Notes under the pieces: model-generated
The model's input: the letters and a program-made list of their open reading frames with translations, nothing else
Databases searched by the model: none
Told to the model about the DNA's origin: nothing
Shown: positions 7,439-16,665 of the stretch, piece after piece
Numbering within the stretch: position 1 is the stretch's first letter
Layout of the letters: each line of letters opens with the position of its first letter
Assembly (NCBI GenBank): GCA_900539145.1
Contig: UQAX01000033.1
Span: 1-32,335, forward strand
Origin: an uncultured Blautia sp.
Lineage (GTDB): Bacteria > Bacillota > Clostridia > Lachnospirales > Lachnospiraceae
Length of the DNA stretch: 32,335 nt
Direction: 5' to 3'
Made by a program: the position numbers and the translations under genes

Positions 7439-9619
7439 ATGAAAGCACTGGTATTGGCAGAAAAGCCTTCTGTTGCCAGAGATATTGCAAGAGTTTTAAA
7501 ATGTGGTAAAAAGCAGAATGGAGCACTGGAAGGAGAAAAGTATATAGTTACATGGGCTCTGGGGCATTTGGTAACTTTAGCAGATCCGGAAGAATACGAT
7601 AAGAAATATAAAGAGTGGAATTTAGAATACCTTCCTATGCTGCCTAAGAAAATGGATTTAGTTGTTATTAAACAGACTGCAAAACAATATCAGGCAGTGA
7701 AAACCCAGTTGTATCGAAAAGATGTAAATGAAATTATTATCGCAACAGATGCGGGGCGTGAAGGTGAACTGGTTGCCAGATGGATTTTGGAGAAAGCCGG
7801 ATGTAGAAAACCTGTGAAGCGTCTTTGGATTTCGTCTGTCACAGATAAAGCTATTAAAGAAGGATTTGCACATTTAAGACCGGGAAAAGATTATGAAAAT
7901 CTGTATGCGGCAGCTGTATCAAGGGCAGAAGCCGATTGGCTGGTAGGTATCAATGCTACCAGAGCGCTGACCTGCAAGTATAATGCTCAGCTTTCCTGTG
8001 GACGTGTACAGACACCTACTTTGGCAATGATAGCCAAAAGAGAAGAGGAAATTCGAAAGTTTCAGCCGGAAGAATTTTATGGCATTACTTTAAAAGCTGG
8101 AAATATGCGCTGGAAATGGCAGGATAAAAAAAGTAACAGTACACGTTCTTTTCATAAGGAAAGAATGGAAAATATAAAAAATGCAGTAAACAGTGACTTA
8201 TTAAAAGTTGTTTCTGTGGAGAAAAAGAGTAAGAGAATACCTGCTCCGGGACTTTATGATTTAACAGAACTGCAAAGAGATGCTAATAAAAAATTTGGTT
8301 TTTCTGCAAAGGAAACCTTGAATATTATGCAGCGGCTTTATGAAAATCATAAGGTGCTTACATACCCCAGAACAGACTCCAGATATATTGGAACAGATAT
8401 TGTTCCTACGATTAAAGAGCGATTAAAGGCATGTGCAGTAGGACCGTATAAAAAAATAGCGGGAATGCTTTCGATGAAGCCCGTGAAAGGGAACGCTTCT
8501 TTTGTAGATAACAAGAAAGTCAGTGATCATCACGCAATTATTCCTACAGAGCAGTTTGTACAGTTAGAGCATATGACCAGTGAGGAACGCAAAATTTACG
8601 ACTTAGTTGTTCGAAGATTTTTCAGTGTATTATATCCTCCATTTGAGTATGAACAGACTACCATGAAAGCAGAAGTGTCAGGAGAAATATTTACAGCACA
8701 GGGAAAAATTGTAAAAAATATTGGCTGGAAAGAGGCTTATGAAGGAACATGGTCAGAAGAAGATGAAGAAGAATTTCAAAAGCTTTCGGAACTGAAAGTG
8801 GGAGAAACACTGAAAATAGAGCAGGCAGAGCTGACTGTAGGAAAAACGAAGCCACCGGCAGCATTTACAGAAGCAACGTTACTTTCTGCTATGGAAAATC
8901 CTGTAAAGTATATGGAAACACAGGATAAAAAAGCAGCCAAAACTCTGGGTGAAACAGGTGGTCTTGGAACTGTTGCCACAAGAGCCGATATTATTGAGAA
9001 GCTTTTTCATACATTTCTTATGGAAAAGAAAGGAAATGAAATCCATATTACATCTAAAGCAAAACAGCTTTTAGAATTGGTTCCTGAGGATTTAAAAAAG
9101 CCGGAACTTACAGCGGATTGGGAAATGAAACTGTCTAAAATTGCAGAAGGAAAGTTGAATAAGGATGTCTTTTTAAAAGAAATTTCTGCATATACAGAAG
9201 ACATTACGGCAGAAATAAAAGGTGCAAACGGTACATTCCGCCATGACAATCTGACAAACACAAAATGTCCTGTATGTGGAAAACGTATGTTGGCCGTCAA
9301 TGGGAAAAACAGTAAAATGTTGGTTTGTCAGGACAGAGAATGTGGACACAGGGAGACAATTTCCAGACTGACAAATGCCAGATGTCCAAATTGTCACAGA
9401 AAAATGGAGATGTATGTAAAAGGAAAAGAAGATACTTTTATCTGTGCTACTTGTGGATATAAGGAAAAACTGTCCAGCTTTAAACAACGCAGGGAAAAGG
9501 AAGGAGCTGGAGTCAGTAAAAAAGATGTACAGAGATATTTGAATAAGCAGAAAAAAGAAGCGCAGGAGCCAATAAATAATGCGTTTGCAGATGCATTTGC
9601 AAAACTAAATTTAAAATAA
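7439..9619 (+). CDS. topB: DNA topoisomerase III (type IA)
   Basis: 726-residue type IA topoisomerase. The Toprim domain has Glu8 (AEKPSVARDI) and ATDAGREGE (102-110). The catalytic tyrosine is Tyr309 in LTYPRTDSRY. After the core, two C-terminal four-cysteine zinc ribbons occupy about residues 608-675 (CPVCGKRM...C...C and CPNCHRKM...CATCGYKE), followed by a basic tail. It acts on single-stranded regions to decatenate and relax DNA. The start has AGGAGG upstream and lies 16 bases after aroF, so it probably shares that transcript and would be exposed to the aromatic attenuator. TopB homologues are also common on conjugative elements, but no conjugation gene is near, so this looks like a chromosomal copy. 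Confidence 0.95.
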   Translation: MKALVLAEKPSVARDIARVLKCGKKQNGALEGEKYIVTWALGHLVTLADPEEYDKKYKEWNLEYLPMLPKKMDLVVIKQTAKQYQAVKTQLYRKDVNEIIIATDAGREGELVARWILEKAGCRKPVKRLWISSVTDKAIKEGFAHLRPGKDYENLYAAAVSRAEADWLVGINATRALTCKYNAQLSCGRVQTPTLAMIAKREEEIRKFQPEEFYGITLKAGNMRWKWQDKKSNSTRSFHKERMENIKNAVNSDLLKVVSVEKKSKRIPAPGLYDLTELQRDANKKFGFSAKETLNIMQRLYENHKVLTYPRTDSRYIGTDIVPTIKERLKACAVGPYKKIAGMLSMKPVKGNASFVDNKKVSDHHAIIPTEQFVQLEHMTSEERKIYDLVVRRFFSVLYPPFEYEQTTMKAEVSGEIFTAQGKIVKNIGWKEAYEGTWSEEDEEEFQKLSELKVGETLKIEQAELTVGKTKPPAAFTEATLLSAMENPVKYMETQDKKAAKTLGETGGLGTVATRADIIEKLFHTFLMEKKGNEIHITSKAKQLLELVPEDLKKPELTADWEMKLSKIAEGKLNKDVFLKEISAYTEDITAEIKGANGTFRHDNLTNTKCPVCGKRMLAVNGKNSKMLVCQDRECGHRETISRLTNARCPNCHRKMEMYVKGKEDTFICATCGYKEKLSSFKQRREKEGAGVSKKDVQRYLNKQKKEAQEPINNAFADAFAKLNLK

Positions 9620-9624
9620 ACAAG

Positions 9625-9657
9625 AAGAGATTGTCCAAAATGTGGCAATCTCTTTTT
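9625..9657 (+). terminator. Terminator after topB
   Basis: AAGAGATTG followed by TCC pairs with GG plus CAATCTCTT across an AAAATGT loop, with one bulged T, and is followed by a T-rich run. It separates the aroF-topB unit from the citrate synthase promoter. Confidence 0.85.
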
Positions 9658-9689
9658 CTGTTATATACCCCAATTTATAAAAATTTTTC

Positions 9690-9718
9690 TTGTCATTGCA
9701 GATTTTGTGTGCTAATAT
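9690..9718 (+). promoter_or_regulatory. Promoter of citrate synthase
   Basis: TTGTCA (9690-9695), 17-base spacer, TAATAT (9713-9718). The start codon is about 38 bases downstream, behind AAAGGGG. Confidence 0.7.
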
Positions 9719-9756
9719 GATACCACACTAAAGTAAGGCGGAAAGGGGAATGATAT

Positions 9757-11121
9757 ATGTCAGGATTTAATATGAAAGTTACACCGGAAATTGAGCAGCT
9801 TACCAAGCTTTGTAAAGAAAACAGTATCATAGATACAGATTTATATCAAAAATATGATGTCAAAAGAGGACTAAGAGACTTAAATGGAAGAGGTGTGCTG
9901 GCCGGGTTGACTCAGATTTCTAATATTGTACAGAAAAAAATAGTAGATGGCAAAGAAATTCCCTGTGATGGTGAATTATATTATAGAGGAATTAACATTG
10001 TAGACTTGACAGACGGATTTTTAAAGGAACAGAGATTTGGCTTTGAGGAAGCTGCTTATTTATTGCTTTTTGGGAAATTACCAAATAAAGAGCAGTGGAA
10101 GGAATTTAGTGAAATTCTGGCAAATCAGAGAGAGCTTCCAACTAATTTTGTCAGAGATGTTATTATGAAAGCACCCAGTCAGGATATGATGAATACACTT
10201 TCCAGAAGTGTATTGACTTTATATTCTTATGATGAAAATCCGGAAGACATTTCTTTACCAAATGTATTACGTCAATGTATCAATTTAATCAGCGTTTTCC
10301 CAATGTTGTCTGTGTATGGATATCAGGCACATGAACACTATAACAGAGACGGAAGTCTCTATATACATAATCCAAGAAAAGACTTATCAACAGCAGAAAA
10401 TATTCTTTTAATGCTGCGTGCAGATAAGCAGTATACCCCATTGGAAGCACAGATTTTAGATTTGGCGCTGGTACTGCACATGGAGCATGGCGGTGGTAAC
10501 AACTCTACCTTTACAACACATGTAGTGTCTTCTTCGGGAACAGATACCTATTCCACCATAGCGGCTGCGTTAGGATCTTTAAAAGGACCAAAGCATGGCG
10601 GCGCCAATATTAAGGTAGTCAGTATGTTTCAGGATATGAAAGAAAATTTAAAAGATTGGACAGATGAAGAAGAGATAGAAAATTATTTGACAAAACTTTT
10701 GCATAAAGAAGCTTTTGATAAGAGGGGGCTGATTTATGGAATGGGGCATGCGGTATATACTATTTCAGACCCAAGAGCACAGATTTTCAAAAGGTTTGTA
10801 GAAAAACTGGCAAAGGAAAAGGGAAGAAGTGCAGATTACGATCTCTATGCGAGGGTAGAACGTCTGGCACCACAGGTGATTGCAAGAGAGAGAAGAATTT
10901 ACAAAGGAGTCAGTGCAAATGTAGACTTTTACAGTGGGTTTGTGTACAGTATGCTGGGGCTTCCTATTGAACTTTATACACCAATGTTTGCCATTGCCCG
11001 TATTGTAGGCTGGAGCGCACATAGAATGGAGGAGCTGATTAACACCGATAAAATTATTCGTCCGGCATATAAAAATATATTGGAAACACAAAAATATTCG
11101 CCTTTGGAGGAACGGGTTTGA
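9757..11121 (+). CDS. Citrate (Si)-synthase / 2-methylcitrate synthase family
   Basis: 454-residue citrate synthase, condensing oxaloacetate and acetyl-CoA. Catalytic residues expected from the family are visible: His280 in GPKHGGAN, His331 in GMGHAVY (followed by SDPR) and Asp390 in NVDFYSG. It belongs to the longer bacterial form with an N-terminal extension before the usual RGI motif (YYRGINIVDL). In anaerobes of this kind it feeds glutamate synthesis through an incomplete TCA route; no aconitase or isocitrate dehydrogenase is next to it. The start at 9757 has AAAGGGGA upstream; Met6 is possible but has a worse spacing. It has its own promoter and upstream terminator. Confidence 0.93.
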   Translation: MSGFNMKVTPEIEQLTKLCKENSIIDTDLYQKYDVKRGLRDLNGRGVLAGLTQISNIVQKKIVDGKEIPCDGELYYRGINIVDLTDGFLKEQRFGFEEAAYLLLFGKLPNKEQWKEFSEILANQRELPTNFVRDVIMKAPSQDMMNTLSRSVLTLYSYDENPEDISLPNVLRQCINLISVFPMLSVYGYQAHEHYNRDGSLYIHNPRKDLSTAENILLMLRADKQYTPLEAQILDLALVLHMEHGGGNNSTFTTHVVSSSGTDTYSTIAAALGSLKGPKHGGANIKVVSMFQDMKENLKDWTDEEEIENYLTKLLHKEAFDKRGLIYGMGHAVYTISDPRAQIFKRFVEKLAKEKGRSADYDLYARVERLAPQVIARERRIYKGVSANVDFYSGFVYSMLGLPIELYTPMFAIARIVGWSAHRMEELINTDKIIRPAYKNILETQKYSPLEERV

Positions 11122-11176
11122 CAAAATATAGCTTCACCTGTTACTATTGAAGAAACAGGAAGAAGGGACAAAGAAG

Positions 11177-11686
11177 ATGTTTAGAAAATTTTTTCCGGAC
11201 GTATATATGGAGTCAACCTATAAAATTGATTTTCAAAAGCTTTATGAGAAGGGATATAGGGGTGTTATCTTTGACATAGACAATACATTGGTACCTCACG
11301 GTGAGCCGGCTGATAAAAGAGCTGTTGAGCTGTTTGAGAATTTAAAGAAAATCGGTTTTCAGTGTTGCCTTTTATCCAATAATCAGTATGAAAGAGTCAA
11401 CTCTTTTAATGAACAAGTACAGGTGCAGTTTATTGAGAATGCTCATAAACCCTCCAGAAAGAATTACCAGAAGGCAATGGAGCTTATGGGAACATCTGTA
11501 AAAAATACGGTTTTTGTAGGAGACCAGCTTTTTACTGATGTTTATGGCGCAAAGAGAACCGGAATTTATAATATTTTGGTAAAACCAATTCATCCAAAAG
11601 AAGAAATTCAGATTGTTTTTAAACGAAAATTAGAAAAAATTGTACTTTATTTCTATGAGAAAGAGCAAAAGAAAAAAGAAAGATAA
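11177..11686 (+). CDS. YqeG family HAD IIIA-type phosphatase
   Basis: 169-residue HAD-superfamily protein of the YqeG type. Motif I is FDIDNTLVP with Asp33 and Asp35, motif II is CCLLSNNQ, and the C-terminal acidic motif is FVGDQLFTDVYGA. There is no large cap domain, as expected for subclass IIIA. The start was placed at 11177 because a GAAGGGA site precedes it; an in-frame Met at 11147 has no such site. The physiological substrate of YqeG is not established. In many Firmicutes it lies near ribosome-associated and shikimate genes, and here it sits between citrate synthase and EF-P. It probably reads through from citrate synthase, since no terminator was seen in the 55-base gap. Confidence 0.9.
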   Translation: MFRKFFPDVYMESTYKIDFQKLYEKGYRGVIFDIDNTLVPHGEPADKRAVELFENLKKIGFQCCLLSNNQYERVNSFNEQVQVQFIENAHKPSRKNYQKAMELMGTSVKNTVFVGDQLFTDVYGAKRTGIYNILVKPIHPKEEIQIVFKRKLEKIVLYFYEKEQKKKER

Positions 11687-11693
11687 AAAATGG

Positions 11694-11722
11694 TTGAAAA
11701 TTGTGCGGATGTATTATAGAAT
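11694..11722 (+). promoter_or_regulatory. Promoter of efp
   Basis: TTGAAA (11694-11699), 17-base spacer, TAGAAT (11717-11722). It starts just after the YqeG stop and leaves a leader of about 55 bases before the EF-P start. Confidence 0.75.
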
Positions 11723-11782
11723 GAAGTATAGTGGAAAAGCCCAATGGCTTTCCCAATGGACGAAATAAGGAGGAATATCATT

Positions 11783-12340
11783 ATGATATCAGCAGGAGAT
11801 TTTAAAAACGGTCTCACACTGGAAATTGATGGTAATGTAGTACAGATTATGGAATTCCAGCACGTTAAACCGGGTAAGGGTGCTGCATTCGTTAGAACAA
11901 AATTAAAAAATGTTATCAGTGGCGGAATTATTGAAAAAACATTCAGACCAACTGAAAAATTCCCACAGGCACGTATTGAGCGTGTGGATATGCAGTATTT
12001 ATACAATGATGGTGATCTGTATAACTTCATGAACAATGAAACTTATGACCAGATTGCAATCGCTCAGGATACAGTTGGAGACGCTTTAAAATTCGTAAAA
12101 GAAAACGAAACAGTAAAAGTATGTTCTTACAACGGAAGTGTATTTGCTATTGAGCCGCCATTATTTGTAGAACTGGAAATCACAGAAACAGAACCTGGAT
12201 TTGCAGGAAATACAGCACAGGGTGCTACAAAACCGGCAGTTGTTGAAACAGGTGCTACTGTATACGTTCCTTTATTTGTAAATCAGGGAGACGTTATTAA
12301 AATCGATACAAGAACAGGTGAATATCTGTCCAGAGTATAA
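11783..12340 (+). CDS. efp: Translation elongation factor P
   Basis: 185-residue EF-P, which rescues ribosomes stalled at polyproline runs. The three-domain OB-fold plan is complete: a KOW-like N-domain, a middle domain starting about VPVEK-equivalent ATEKFPQA, and the C-terminal domain ending with IDTRTGEYLSRV, typical of the family. The tip of the N-domain loop reads VKPGKGAA with Lys32 at the position that is modified in many bacteria; no modifying enzyme is in this window. The start at 11783 is chosen because AAGGAGG stands just upstream; an in-frame Met at 11744 has no ribosome site. Length and sequence are ordinary. Confidence 0.97.
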   Translation: MISAGDFKNGLTLEIDGNVVQIMEFQHVKPGKGAAFVRTKLKNVISGGIIEKTFRPTEKFPQARIERVDMQYLYNDGDLYNFMNNETYDQIAIAQDTVGDALKFVKENETVKVCSYNGSVFAIEPPLFVELEITETEPGFAGNTAQGATKPAVVETGATVYVPLFVNQGDVIKIDTRTGEYLSRV

Positions 12341-12348
12341 GACACATA

Positions 12349-12385
12349 AAGTATATCGAAGCAGTTTGACTGTTTCGATATACTT
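12349..12385 (+). repeat. Long stem-loop after efp without a T-run
   Basis: AAGTATATCGAA (12349-12360) is fully complementary to TTCGATATACTT (12374-12385), with an inner CAG/CTG helix. It starts nine bases after the efp stop. No T-tract follows on either strand, so it may be a 3'-end-stabilising hairpin or an atypical terminator. Confidence 0.6.
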
Positions 12386-12509
12386 CGATAAAAAAGTTAA
12401 ATTCTAAAATTCTATTTCAAGATTAAAATTCAATTCACATTCGTGAGTTTATTCCAAAATCAATATCATTTAAAAAGATATTACGCGGTACGGGGAAATT
12501 CTGTCTTTT

Positions 12510-12537
12510 TTGCATTCTCTGTGCTGCTTAGTATAAA
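12510..12537 (+). promoter_or_regulatory. Probable promoter of the DUF5688-pilus operon
   Basis: TTGCAT (12510-12515), 16-base spacer, TATAAA (12532-12537), ending 25 bases before the DUF5688 start codon. No better promoter was seen before the first pilin gene, so it may serve the whole pilus operon. Confidence 0.55.
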
Positions 12538-12562
12538 AATAATTAAGAAAAGGAGAATGTAT

Positions 12563-13438
12563 ATGGAGTATGAAGCATTCAAAGAAACACTTATGGACTT
12601 TTTAAGGGAAAAGACAGGAGGTGAAAAAAGTATTTCCCTGCATCGAGTGGAGAAAAATAATGGAATTGAACTGGATGCACTGGTAGTTCGTGGGAAAAGA
12701 GACAAGATAGCGCCTATGATTTATCTAAAACCCTTTTACGTAGATTTTCAGGGCGGGCTTTCTATGGAAGAAATTGCAGTGCAGATTTTACAGTTGTCAG
12801 TAACTGAGAAACAGGAGGAATTTTCTTTGACAGAATTTGAAGATTACAGAAAGGCAAGGACAAAAGTATATTACAAGCTGGTAAATTATGATATGAATAA
12901 ACGAAAGCTTCAATACATGCCCCATATAAAATATTTGGATTTGGCAGTCGTCTTTTATTATCGGCTGGAGGGCGGAAAGCTAAATGGGGCATCCATTATT
13001 ATTCACGACTGCAATCTTCATGCGTGGGGAATTGAAAAGGAGCAGTTGGTAAAGGATGCGCTTTTAAATACCAGCAGAAAATTGCCTTATACCATTCAGG
13101 GAATGGAAGCTTTAATTGCCGAGTTAAGCGGAAGCCAGCCGAGGATAACCGGTGAGGAGCTTATGTATATTTTGACCAATGAAGAAAAATATTATGGAGC
13201 GGCAGTAATCTTATACCCTCATGTTTTAAATCACATCGCAAAAGTTCTAAAGAAAAATTTCTATATACTTCCCAGCAGCGTTCACGAATGTATCTTAGTC
13301 CCGGATCAGGGGCAGTATTCCCGCATCGAATTAAAGAGAATGGTAAAAGAAGTAAACGACAGTCAGGTAGAGGACGAGGAAATTCTGTCTTATGAAATCT
13401 ATTATTATGACTGCAAAAAGGAAGCACTGATGATGTAG
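12563..13438 (+). CDS. DUF5688 family protein
   Basis: 291-residue soluble-looking protein without signal peptide or membrane segment. The sequence resembles the DUF5688 proteins common in Lachnospiraceae, notably the C-terminal stretch with MYILTNEEKYYGAA and FYILPSSVHECILVPD. Function is unknown; a regulatory or phage-defence-like role has no support here. The start at 12563 is chosen because AAAAGGAG stands seven bases upstream; an upstream in-frame Met at 12443 would add a poorly coding N-terminus. It ends 24 bases before the large pilin gene with no terminator between, so it is probably co-transcribed with the pilus genes. Confidence 0.8.
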   Translation: MEYEAFKETLMDFLREKTGGEKSISLHRVEKNNGIELDALVVRGKRDKIAPMIYLKPFYVDFQGGLSMEEIAVQILQLSVTEKQEEFSLTEFEDYRKARTKVYYKLVNYDMNKRKLQYMPHIKYLDLAVVFYYRLEGGKLNGASIIIHDCNLHAWGIEKEQLVKDALLNTSRKLPYTIQGMEALIAELSGSQPRITGEELMYILTNEEKYYGAAVILYPHVLNHIAKVLKKNFYILPSSVHECILVPDQGQYSRIELKRMVKEVNDSQVEDEEILSYEIYYYDCKKEALMM

Positions 13439-13462
13439 CAAGGAAAAGAAAGGAGATGCTGC

Positions 13463-16400
13463 ATGAAGGATAAGAAAAAATGGAGGAAAAAGGTGCTGGC
13501 TTTTGCTCTGGCAATGCTGACTTTTACCGGCATTTTTTTCGAAAACAGCGTTATGACGCAGGCAGAAAATAAAGAGGAAAAAACAGAAAATTACATCAAA
13601 GTATATTATTTGCTTTATGACGGACAGGAAGAAAATGTTTTTTCCAATTTTATGGTGAAATCTCCCTGTAAAATTTTGGAGGATGGCACAATTCGTTCTG
13701 TAATTAATTCTAATCCGGAAGTTTATGACTACAATGCAAATGGAATTACTTTGGATGTAGACATCAATCGCGGAAAGCATTGGTATGGACAAGTGCCGAT
13801 TACAGAGGAGTGCATTTATAACGAAAAAGAGGGATATATAGATATTCCCGGCAAATATTTAGGAAAGGATTTGACAGTCACGGTGTGGCAGTCCAGAGAC
13901 TCTGCTTTTTATACCAATCTTGTGCCGGATGAATTGAAGCCTCAGAAGGACAGAAGAGGAAATATCAGCTTTTATACATTTCAGGATAATTTTCCCAGTG
14001 GTACAATACCTGTTTTATTTGAGCCGAAAGGCTGCAATATTGTTACACTTCACGGAGATATCAATACAGTGAAGGTAGGGGATATTTGGAATTGTAATGC
14101 GGACACATGGTATGTTGCAGACAAATATAATGCAGACTCTTATATATGGGAGGATGTAGCAGGCTGCAAGGAATATGATAAAGGCTTTTCACAGGGACAG
14201 ATTGTCAGCATTAAAGATTGTGAAAATCCCATGTTTAACAATATAGGCGGCGCAGGACCGGAAGGGAAGAACTGGATGTTTATGGGATGCTTATCCAGTG
14301 TAAATAATACTTTTCAGGGAGTACCTGTGATTACAAAAATGTATATTGAATGTATTGCTAAAGAAGGAAACACTGCTACGTTCTTTGTACATGCTGCCTG
14401 TAAAGGTCCAAAAGGACAAAAGGCGCAGACCATTGGTGGATTTTTTAAAGCTAGCTTTTCTCCTCCGTGGATAGAGGTTTATAAAAAGCCTACAACAGAT
14501 AAAACAACATGGATAGACGGTGACAAATTTCAAAATGGTTATGAGTGGGCACAGTGGGCAATAAGTGATAATCCGGCGTATGACTTGTCCGGAGCAAAAT
14601 ATACCTTATGGAGCTATGAAACAGGAGAATATTTTCATGAATGTATTATAACGGATGCCAATGGCTATGGCTGGTGTTATGTTCCTTATACAGGGAAATT
14701 CATGATAAGGGAAGTATATAATCCAAAAGGGTATATTTTGGATGACCAATGGCATGACATTACAATTACTGAGAACAATGCCACTTTTTATCACGATGAG
14801 AATGTCAAATATGCACAGCTTCGATTACATAAGTCCTCAGAAACTTCCACAGATAAGTCTTTGTCCGGAGCAAAATATGGAGTTTGGAACTGGAGAAGTA
14901 CGGTGGGGAATGGAAAACCGGATTATATTATTACAACGGACGAGAACGGATACGGAGAGGTCAATGACATTCCTCTGTGGTATTACTACATACAGGAAAT
15001 AGAAGCACCGGAGGGCTTTGGATTAGATAAAACCATATATGAAGCAGATTGTACAGATGCGGGAACTTATCCAAACGTAGGAGTGGATTTGTATTCACAG
15101 GAGCCTTTGGATTTTGGAAAAATTATTTTAAAGAAGCAGTCTGCAAATCCGGATTGCACAGAGGATAATCCCGTCTATTCCTTAAAAGGTGCAGAGTATT
15201 CTATTTACAGCAATCCAGAGTGTACCAATTATGTGGATAAGATGATAACGGATGAAAGCGGATATGCAGAAAAAGACAGATTACAGCTCGGGACTTATTA
15301 TGTGAAGGAAAGCAAAGCACCACAAGGATATCATCTGGATGAAACCGTCTATAAAGTAAGTCTTCCCACAAGCTCAGGAGAGCTGGAATATCAGGTTACA
15401 TCAACAGAAAAGCCCCAACTGGAGCAAATTAAAATGTTACTGAAAAAAATAGATAAGGATACGGGAGAGCCAATTCCCACAGGACAGGGGAGCTTAAAAG
15501 GTGCAGAATTTGTGTTTAAATTTTATAAAGGAGAGTATCCGAAGGACACAAATCCGGAAACATTGGGAAAGACAGTAGATAAAACATGGATATTTGCTAC
15601 CAACGAAAAAGGAGTAATAGAGTTTGATGAAAGCTTTCTAATTCGTGGAGACAGCTTTTATATAGATGATAAGGGAGAGCCGGCGCTTCCTGTGGGGACT
15701 TTAGTAATAACAGAAAAGAAAGCGCCGGAAGGATATCATATTAATCCAATAACGATTATCAAAAATATAAGACCGGAAGGTGTCGAAGACAGTGAGGCTT
15801 ATGTGACTCCGGAAATTGCGGAAGACAGTATCAGTGTGAAAATTATAAAGGTACAGGATGGGACAAATGTCCACATTCCCGGTACGGTGTTCCGTCATAC
15901 TATGCCAAATGGAACAACAAAGGATTATGCCACAGATGACAAAGGAGAAGTTCAGCTGCAAGGGCTAAGAACAGGAAAGCATCAGATAGTGGAGCTGTCT
16001 CCGGCAGAGGGATATTTGCAGAATACCAGTGTGTTTGAATTTGAAGTTACCGCAGATAACAAAGTGCATGCGCTTACAAAACCCACAGAGGATATGGGAA
16101 TTGCCTTTGCAGAAGAAAAAAACGGAGACGGTACTTTAACGGTAAAAAATAAGTTAGCTCCGTTTAAGCTGAACATTCATAAAGTAAATAATAAAGATAA
16201 GGTATTAGAAGGCGCTGAATTTACCTTATATGAGGATAAGGATTGCAGCGTAGAGGTTGACAGACAGGTGTCTGATAAAGACGGAAATCTGGCATTTAAA
16301 GATGTAGAGACCGGCAGGGAATATTACCTAAAAGAAACAAAAGCGCCGGCAGGGTACAAGCTTCCAATCAATCCAGATGGCAGTCCGGTGATTTATAAAA

Positions 16401-16651
16401 TTAAAGTGGAAAGTGACCCAATAAAAAACAATTTTATCGTTTATGTAAACGACAAAGCTTATGATACTAATTCCGATGGTGCGATTACCATTGGCGGTAC
16501 GAAAAAGGACAGAGAAGTCAATCTTACTGTTGTGAATACAGTAAATGGAAAACTGCCAAATACAGGCGCTTACAGCACAAGTTGGATTTTGACAATGGGC
16601 AGTATTTTAATACTTGCTGCCTTAAAAAACAAAGAAAAAAGAATAAAATAG
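13463..16651 (+). CDS. Large SpaA-type pilin / tip adhesin, LPXTG-anchored
   Basis: 1062-residue surface protein. A signal peptide spans residues 1-34 (cleavage near MTQA-ENK). Residues 35-360 form a head without recognisable family that holds about nine cysteines, unusual for Gram-positive surface proteins. Six SpaA/Cna-B-like repeats follow, each opening with a [LI]-x-GA/GT motif and most closing with an E-box-like APxGY sequence (for example ETKAPAGYK). The sorting signal LPNTG lies at 1031-1035, followed by a hydrophobic span and a KNKEKRIK tail. Size and position as first pilin suggest the tip adhesin. AAAGGAG precedes the start. It is followed 15 bases later by the major pilin. The ligand is unknown. 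Confidence 0.9.
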   Translation: MKDKKKWRKKVLAFALAMLTFTGIFFENSVMTQAENKEEKTENYIKVYYLLYDGQEENVFSNFMVKSPCKILEDGTIRSVINSNPEVYDYNANGITLDVDINRGKHWYGQVPITEECIYNEKEGYIDIPGKYLGKDLTVTVWQSRDSAFYTNLVPDELKPQKDRRGNISFYTFQDNFPSGTIPVLFEPKGCNIVTLHGDINTVKVGDIWNCNADTWYVADKYNADSYIWEDVAGCKEYDKGFSQGQIVSIKDCENPMFNNIGGAGPEGKNWMFMGCLSSVNNTFQGVPVITKMYIECIAKEGNTATFFVHAACKGPKGQKAQTIGGFFKASFSPPWIEVYKKPTTDKTTWIDGDKFQNGYEWAQWAISDNPAYDLSGAKYTLWSYETGEYFHECIITDANGYGWCYVPYTGKFMIREVYNPKGYILDDQWHDITITENNATFYHDENVKYAQLRLHKSSETSTDKSLSGAKYGVWNWRSTVGNGKPDYIITTDENGYGEVNDIPLWYYYIQEIEAPEGFGLDKTIYEADCTDAGTYPNVGVDLYSQEPLDFGKIILKKQSANPDCTEDNPVYSLKGAEYSIYSNPECTNYVDKMITDESGYAEKDRLQLGTYYVKESKAPQGYHLDETVYKVSLPTSSGELEYQVTSTEKPQLEQIKMLLKKIDKDTGEPIPTGQGSLKGAEFVFKFYKGEYPKDTNPETLGKTVDKTWIFATNEKGVIEFDESFLIRGDSFYIDDKGEPALPVGTLVITEKKAPEGYHINPITIIKNIRPEGVEDSEAYVTPEIAEDSISVKIIKVQDGTNVHIPGTVFRHTMPNGTTKDYATDDKGEVQLQGLRTGKHQIVELSPAEGYLQNTSVFEFEVTADNKVHALTKPTEDMGIAFAEEKNGDGTLTVKNKLAPFKLNIHKVNNKDKVLEGAEFTLYEDKDCSVEVDRQVSDKDGNLAFKDVETGREYYLKETKAPAGYKLPINPDGSPVIYKIKVESDPIKNNFIVYVNDKAYDTNSDGAITIGGTKKDREVNLTVVNTVNGKLPNTGAYSTSWILTMGSILILAALKNKEKRIK

Positions 16652-16665
16652 TGAAAAGGGGAAAA

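Noticed and set aside
7439..9619. topB as marker of an integrative conjugative element
   Set aside because: No relaxase, type IV secretion, integrase or attachment repeats in the window; neighbours are housekeeping genes.
12349..12385. Hairpin after efp as a standard terminator
   Set aside because: The stem is strong but no T-run follows on either strand, so it is listed as a stem-loop only.
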